Origin: Mactra quadrangularis
Taxonomy: Eukaryota > Mollusca > Bivalvia > Venerida > Mactridae
NCBI GenBank assembly: GCA_025267735.1
Contig: CM046294.1
Location: 21,696,162-21,760,161 of the forward strand
Reading direction: 5' to 3'
DNA: 64,000 bases
The notes below the pieces were generated by a model. It worked only from the letters and a program-made list of their open reading frames with translations, did not search any database and was not told the origin of the DNA. The position numbers and the translations under genes were made by a program. Positions 54,801-63,800 of this stretch are shown piece by piece (the stretch's first letter is position 1; the number at the start of each line of letters is the position of its first letter).

Positions 54801-57800
54801 TGGTATGAGCTTGTGAAGTATGAGTGTTAATTACTTTATAATTCCTCTTTAGTTCGTAGTTTTATATAATATACAACTTAATTGTTTGTGATAACATGAC
54901 AAATGCATTTTTCTATAATATTTGGATTAGAAACTTTTAATTGTTTTAGGTAGTGAAAATTCTCTATACCTAAATGGACTTGTTAGACTAGAGTAAGTGA
55001 AAATTTATCGTACACGATTAGTTTCAATTCTTTATCTATATTGCTATAACTTAAGACATTGTTATATTTATTTTGAGATTCACTGATGTATCTTTTGTAA
55101 TCCAGTGCTATTTGAAAACAGCAATTGTTATTAAATCGTAAAATGTTTTCCTAAATAAGTATCAATAATAATCCAATAAAAGATTGTAAGAAAAACATAT
55201 GTTTTACTTTATATTGAACCAACTTATTGTAATCCCATGTTGTGCTAAAATGCATTAATCTTTACACAATCTATTGACCAATACATTGCACTCTGGTGGT
55301 GTAAGTCAAACAATGTGCAAAATGCGATTAAATCACCAAACGTTTATATATAAAGTGTTGTTGTCATTACATATGACAGCAATGTTTATATATTATCGGT
55401 TTGTTATCATTTCAGTTATCGTATTGTGGAAGTACCCGAGTACCGATCTTACATCATTGATCTTGTTCTTCGTCTATGTTTTGATGACACATGCTCGCTG
55501 ATTGTGGACATCTTCAGAAATACGACAATCGGTAAACCATTATGTAAATGGGACTCCAATTTCTTAATAACAGGTGAGTAGGTAAATGGATGGCAAAATT
55601 TGAAGTAATATTTATATAATTTTTTCCAAATGTATACATTGTAAGTGTTTGAGTGACATAGTATGAAAAGTTAATATATAAAAAAATGTGATGACAAGTT
55701 ATGATTTTTTATTCCTCTGCAGTTTTCATTATGTTACAAAAAATCATTTATTTTTCTAAGTATCTTTCTCTGTGAATATATATTTCTTACGATAATAATC
55801 TTATTTTAATAAAAGCAGTTTTAAATGTAGTCTGGAATTCAATGTTTGATATCGCATGTTTAGACAACTAAATGATGGTTTATTTTCATATATTTATCTC
55901 AATGTAATACTTCTTCCGGCTTATCAAGGAAGAATTTTCCAAACATCATTCGCAAATGATAGCGACATACGCATTGTTTTCACCTTTTATTTTTCGTGTT
56001 TCTATTCAAAACACATTCGATGTATTTTAACAGACTTTTCATTGGAAAAATGGCTTGAAGAAAATGGTGTGAGTGCAGCTCAAGGTTTAGTATCTGAATT
56101 AATTGATCCTCTTTTAAAGCAGCTTGGTATAAATCAATATCTTCAAGATCAGCAATGCAACAGATCATCTACGCCGTATAAACCTGACATTGACGGATGG
56201 CACTCTGGTTTGTATAAATATTGTTCCTATCGTTATTAATCGTTTCATTTTTAAAAAATCATATTTATTTTAATACATGCGTATGGTATGAATATTTTGT
56301 TTAATTGTATAATTACTGTATAAAGATCGCAATTCAAATAATGTTTTTGTTGAATTAATTTCTTTATTATCAAATTTAAAGACCATGTTAAGAAAGGTAA
56401 ACGTGATTAATATTATTTATACAAATAGTGTGCCTGTACACTAACATGATCTTCCATCTGAAATTATGACAAAGTTATTATCTGTGTTCACCAACCGAAC
56501 TTTAATCATGCAATGCCATTATTAATTAATTGAGACTTTCAATCTAGTCAACAAAACTGAATACTGATAGGCTGTCATCTCATAGTGCCACTATTAGACA
56601 ATTCGTTCAGTGTTTAGCTTTTTGTTTTCATTACTAGAAAGTTAAATTAAGTGGTGTTTACTATGTACGTAAGTAGACAACTATTTAGGAAACTCCTTGA
56701 ACACTTACCAGTTAGGGATATTTTAGATTAATGTTCACTGATCAACTAGTTATGTAACTAGTTTACCCCTTTTTCTAATTAGTTATGTTGCTATCTGATG
56801 GCAAATATATGCCACCACAAATAATATGATTTTTGGGGTGATCACTGGTAACTTAATGGTAATAAACTAGCTTGTTTGATTTTATACAAAACTAATATTA
56901 CGACATATTTTGTTACAGATTGTTCCGCAGATTTAATACTACCACCACTACCATCAAGTGTATCATGTTTTATATCTGATACTTGTACTAATATTAAATG
57001 TTGTATGGATGTTGATTTGTTGAAACGATCTGTTCAGTTTGAATTGTCAATTGACACTTGTGATTTCATGGTCAACGTTGGAATAGAAAAATATCAAGTT
57101 AGCAAATCACTTGTGGATTTTGATATGGGTATGTATCATTTAGATTAGTTAAGATAGACAAACATTGCTTAATATATAGTCTTATAAGATGACTGTGCAA
57201 TCACAGGTTTTTAGCGCTTTGTATGTAACTTGAGTAGTTGGTGTATGTAAGGCTTACTGTGTTCGTACATTTTTATGTACATATATTAATAATAATCATT
57301 ATAATTATATCTGTCACCAAGGTATGTTTCTGTTAGATAATGTTATGTGAATTAATTGGTGTTTTAAATTTGTTTTTGTTGGGTTTAACGCCGTAGCAAC
57401 ACATTGTATAGGTCATATAACGGTGGTCAGTCAATCTACTCACTCCTTCTGGAAAGGCTAAATCTCTGAATTTAGCTGTTAACCAACTACTTAGCACATA
57501 CTTTCGTCAGTGACTGACAACTGTCCTACATAATTAAAAATCATTGGTAGGAGGGAGAATGGCCGTAGAAATAATTTTATAACCAAGCTCCACGAAAGTT
57601 TGCCCCGCCCAGGAATCGAACCCTGGACCCCTCGATCAGTAAACTTGCGTGCCACCAACTGAGCTAGCCGGATGGCTACATTGCTAATAAAACTGATTGT
57701 GAAATATTTTGTCAATACAGTAACATTAAAAATATGTAATTTTTCAGACAAGGACATCAAATTGTATCTCCTTGGAGCTTTCAGGCTAAAGTAAGTATGT

Positions 57801-60800
57801 TTATATTTATCTAGATAAATTATAACTTCAATTTGATAATATTTGTAAATATAGTTGTTGTCTCCTTCACAGCTAAACTCGAAACACACATTTTTAACAA
57901 ATTGACAAAAATAATACCATATAATTTGAGCGTTTAACAGCTATAATTATGGAACAAAATGATACGTTAAGCCAGAAGCTTAGGAAAACATTGCCTATTT
58001 ATTGTTCATTTTTATTGCATATTGCAGTTTTAAAATAAAAGAAGCAACCGATGGTTTCATTGTAAGTGCTACAGCCGAGATATGTTTTGAATCAGATGGA
58101 AGTTGTATTTATAATGTTGACCTACTTTTGGACCAGTTTCTACCTAATGTGTTTTGTACTCTTGGTACAGGAATGATACTACCAGGTAAGCAGGACTTTT
58201 TCATATAGGAGTTTATATCATTTTGCAACACTTTAAATAGGTTATGTGCAGGGTCGATTTAAGTTATTAGCTTTCTTAGATTTTTACACCTTCTCGATTT
58301 ATCTTTTCACGCGGATCAGCCAACTACTCTTTCTAGGGTGAATAATCGATATTAAATATCAAATTTTCATTGAAGGTTATTACCGGAAATCGAAATCAAA
58401 ATCGAAATTTTGTGCTCTACGCTTAGTCATAAACGCGGGTCAAAACTTATTTACAACTCGTGTCTAATACTGGAGTTTTATTCGTTTTCAATTTGTCATT
58501 TAACATGAGCATGTCCAAAGTGAAAATCAAGTTATTCAGCTATGCTTATAATGTACCAAATTATTTACATTTGTTAATACTACTTTGTTTTCTCTTCATT
58601 TTCTGTTTAGATAGCCAAAAAACCATTCATTGTAATTTCAAATAATTTGTAATAAGTGTGATCACTTATTGTTTCTAAATATAAATCTCAATATTGATCA
58701 TAGAACGGTTTAACAATAGGAAAAATTCTAATAGAATATATAGTATGTATACCTTTAATTTTCAGAATTTTCAATTCATGAATGGCTTGAAACATTAGAT
58801 GTGGATTTAAACTCAATGACTGATAATGTAATATCAAGTTTGATGACCATGTATGGTATAGATCAATATTTATTAGACCAGCAATGTGAAATCAACTTAA
58901 AAGATAATACAACAGGTAAGACACATTTTTATACCAAGTTTCAATGTAAAACTAGGTTCGGTCAAAAAACTGTTTGAAAATTTGAAAAACTATATTGTGC
59001 TTTTTTATTTCTATATTTAGATATTTTATGAATGGATTGGAGCCATATATTCTGATTAAGTTATAATAACTTATATTGTTATGTGATGTTTGAGTAGTCT
59101 GACTAATTTATTGTATCATTGTAAGTATTATTGTATCATTTTCTCCAACAGAATGTTCTGATCAGTTGATAAACCCATCTTATCTACCAGATTTTATACA
59201 ATGTCTTCCAACAAATGGATGTAATGGTTTAGTATGTTGCCTTGAAGTTGATATTATGAAGAGAAGTTTTTCATTTGAATTTATTGTGGACACATCTAGC
59301 AATCTTTTGACATTTAGGATTGAAACGTTTATGTCTTCCTTCGTATTGGACACTTCACAGTTTGGAGAATGGAAACTGTTTCAAATACAAGGAGTTGCCA
59401 AATTGAAGTAATCAAAATAATCTATATTGTATATATATATATATATATAAAACGAAAGAGAGTGTTCCCAGTGTTTAACCTAGTAACGAAAAGTTGTGTG
59501 CGATATCTGTTCAAACCACTACCATCCCATTCTTGACTCACTTCAAAAACAATAGCTTTGCTCTAAAATCGGTGTCATGGTAATATTTGCGTTGGAAAAT
59601 TATACACGGGTATCAGACAATGCTGGTCAGTATAGAGAAATGTGTGCACACATATACTTATTCCGTTAAGTTACGGCCCATGTTTCTATCATTGTGAAGG
59701 CCGCGCTAAGGATCAAACAGTCATCAGGCAAAGCTCCTGCAAATCTTTCTTTGCTCGGCAATTTTGCACTTTTCGAACGCTAATCTAGTTTGTGTGTCAC
59801 TTCCTCTTAACAACAGTCTAGTTCTGTTTAATGAACGTCCCTCTTGTGTTAATATCCTAGATATTATGGCATTTTACTGTCGACATTTTTATTTTTATAG
59901 TTATAAAATTTAATTGATATTAATCTGTTTTCAGAAAATGTAACAGTATAATTATTTGTGTGCATACAAAGGTATTTTATGTAGACTAAATACATGCGAT
60001 TTATAAGTATACAGTATGTTAAAAACAAATGTTATGTTAGATAAGCCGATTGAACTGCAATCCTAATATCTGTTTACATCAATATGTTTTGTTAGATGTT
60101 CTAAACATGTCTGTTATATTTGTAGGTATCGATTGTTTGACCTGGTTTCGGAGCAGACTATTCTTGCTGATGTTGTACTTGACATTTGCCTTTCATCTAA
60201 TTATGATTGTATTATACAACTGCCATTGATGTTGAACTACAGGTTTCCCAAACCAGACTTTTCATCATTGCGGGGATTTTCAATTCCAGGTTATTATTGA
60301 TCTCCTTACAATATGTTTATCTTTGACTATGTTGAACTTACTTGACTTGTAAATAGAGCAGTTGTCCAGTTGTTGGTGTACATAAGGGTTCCGCATCTTT
60401 ATTTTAGCAACATATGTATTTAGATCAATTTGTAAAAGAATTTGTATGTACCTGCAAGATTCATGTAGGGATAATCAGTGGTGTTATTAATCGGATTGAA
60501 ATAAACAGAGAAAATTATGAATGAAATTAATGACAACACGTCATAGTGTATTTACAACTTATCAACCTAAAGTTGTTCATACAAATTTTAATTGAACGTT
60601 GTTTTATTTGAATAATCAAATTGTATTTAGCTTGCATTTTGTACAATTCGATTAAAGCACAGATAAAGACAGAAATGCATCTGAAAAATGCGGTTAATAT
60701 GTCCAAAACATCAGAGCCATGTATGTGTGAAGACGAGGGGCCTAGTTTCGTGAACCTTGGTCATGAAATTATTTCTACGACCATTCTCCCTCCTACCAAT

Positions 60801-63800
60801 GATTTTTAATTATGTAGGGCAGTTGTCAGGCACTGAACAAAGTATGCGCTTAGTAGTTGGTTAACAGCTAAATCTAGAGATTTAGCCTTTCCAGGAGAAG
60901 TGAATAGGTTGACTGACCGCCGTTATATGACCAATAAATGTGTTGCTACGGCGTTAAACCCAACAGAACAACAATGTGTGAAGACAACATAATTATTTGA
61001 AATTCTTCTTTCATTTTGTAGATTTTGATCTGGATAATTGGCTTGCTGCTAGTAATGAAGCTAATATGACAGTGTTACCTTCACTATTAGTTGATAAGTT
61101 ATTGAATGAACTTGGTATTTCAAACTTTCTCCAAAATAAAAGATATCGTAATTTCACTCCTGGATTTGTAAATGGTACGAATTATAAGTTATTTTGTTAG
61201 TATGATTTTTCACTTTTAATAAAACACTTTGTTTTATCACGTTATTTTCACAATACATATACTATGCTCATTAAAGTAAGATACATCTAAATTTAAAAAA
61301 GAAAAGAATTTCAAAAGTCAACAATGGTTTTAACGTAACTCAAAACCCACACAAAGTACAAGAAACTTTATTCTAATTGATTGGTAGGGACGTAATTAAG
61401 CATTAGAAAAGCGTTTTTTTCTCAATCAAACTAACATGAGCCATATAAACTGTGCTACATTCAGACACTTGTCTTATTTTATTTGCACAGAATGTCCTTT
61501 TAGTAACAATGAACTGACATTGCCATTTGGTATATCATGTCGTTATAAAGAGGACTGCAGAACAGTCAACTGTTTACTGGATGTTGGGAGATTGTCAAAA
61601 TCATTTGAAATGACGCTTGTAGTTGACACTTGCAAGTCATTTATCTCAATTGGAATAGAGAAATTTGTGGAAACAATATCACTAACTCACATGGGATACA
61701 ACAATGAATATATCTTTGACTTTTTTGGACTCATCAAAATTAGGTATGAATATTTAAATTGTAATTAGCTTGTATCTGTTTTAACTATTTCTAAGTTGCA
61801 TTACTTACTTCATATATATGGAACATAATAACATTTTACTGTTAAAACTTCAAGATAAGAATTGAGATGTTGTAAAGTTACTTATCTTTTGTAATATGTA
61901 CAACATGTTGCAATTAGAAAAGCTGTTGCTACTAAAGAAACAGTTGTTTACTTGAGATACTATCACTATTTATTGTAGTAGTATATTTATATGTAATTGT
62001 AATTGTGAACTAATATTGATAACAATTATTCCGGATTACAGTTAAAGCCGATGGACATTCTTATATTTAAAGATATTAATAAAGGTATTTTTTGCATTTG
62101 TCACACATTTATACTCCCCTGTAGCTGTCAAATACATGTTGTATAATGTAATTGACAAAACAATGAATTCATTTCATGTTACAATGACATATAGACTTTT
62201 CTTAACAAGCTACAGATATAATGCTATCTATAAGCTTATTGTTAACTTCATGAAATGCTCTTATCTACGACATACTTGATTTTTTTGGGCAGATATCAGT
62301 TATATCATCTAGTTGGACAACATGCCTTCTCCATAAACCTTAATGTTGACATATGTTACGGTGTTACAACATGCGAATCGACATTGGAAGTATTCAATGA
62401 TTTTAGGCTAGTATATCCAGGATGTACGTACAATGGATTCTCGTCAGGTTCGTTTTATTGTATTATGGTTATTTAAAAATGTAGAAGTCTTGAAATTCGC
62501 TTCTGGCATGGCATCAACATTAAGTTAAATAAGAGTACAACTTTATGTCAAACAGTATATCTTTTAAAATTTTATGATGGCTAAATTAATAACAAGTTAT
62601 CAGTTACTTTCATTTTTTTATTAGACTTTATTAATACCTTCTGATCAAATACAGATTTGTTTTTAATTTGAATGTAATTGTGCCAAATTTACCTAAGGAT
62701 TACGCATGGTACTAGCTACCGTGTTTGAAAATACCCGTGTTGCCATTGCAATGAAGAGTGCAAGTGTTTCAACAGAGCTGCATGTCTTATAAAAATGTTT
62801 GTGTATTGCAGGATTCAGTTTTGATGATTTTGTCTACTCTCTTAAAAATGGATTTTCTGAAATCGGACAGTTAGATTTGGCTTCAGTGTTTGAAAACACA
62901 ATCGGTATCAGCAATTTCATGAACTCTAAAGAGGAACAATGCTATTTTGGAACGGATACATTTGTCCATGGATTATTCACATCAGGTAAGAAACAATTCG
63001 GCTATGTTAATGTGATAATGTACAAATTATTTTCAAAATCGCAACCCTTTGGAAAAACAAATGATTGAAATTAAAATGTCATATCGAAATAGATGTAACT
63101 GGATATAAGCAATGCATGCAAGCTTCGACTGATTAACATGTAATAAATTCCTAATATGGTTCGATAATGGATATTTAAAATTTCATAAAAATAAATGTGA
63201 GATTACATTGTTGATTATTTGAAGGGAAAATTCTTTGGTAGATGCGTTGTTGTCAATTTTTAAAAACAAATTCAATGTACATAGTTCGATTTAGTCACTA
63301 TCATGTTCGGTTTCCGAGTTCAAGTACTGAGCTAGACGTATAAAGCTGGTTTCTTATGGATGCGACATGATTTGTTTTGTAATTCAAACCAACGTGAATT
63401 CGGCTATTTAATGATTATCAGCCTAGCCATTAGACTACGTCCTAAATTTTTATTTTTTATTTCAGCTTGTCCTCATATCTCGTCAGTGGAAGGTCTTCCA
63501 GAAATGTTGTCTTGCTATATTAATACTGAGTGTGACATTATTAAGTGCTGTGTTTATATTAATGAATTGAAACGAAGTATAGCAGCGTCTCTTACCATAG
63601 ACACATGTGATTTATCTGCCATTTTAGAAATTGATAAGTTCTCAGAAACAATTGCTGTAGATGAACATTTTGGGATTTCTGAAAATATTAACTTCTTTGG
63701 AATTATAGAAATGAGGTTTGTTTTTATGGTTCGATTAGAATTAATTAGTTTTTTAAGATTATCATTTTCACTAAAGTTTATATTAATTAATATTATCTTT

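Noticed and set aside
57491..57889. 132-codon - strand frame
   Set aside because: It runs through the reverse SINE at 57371-57680 and its flank, so it is a by-product of repeat sequence.
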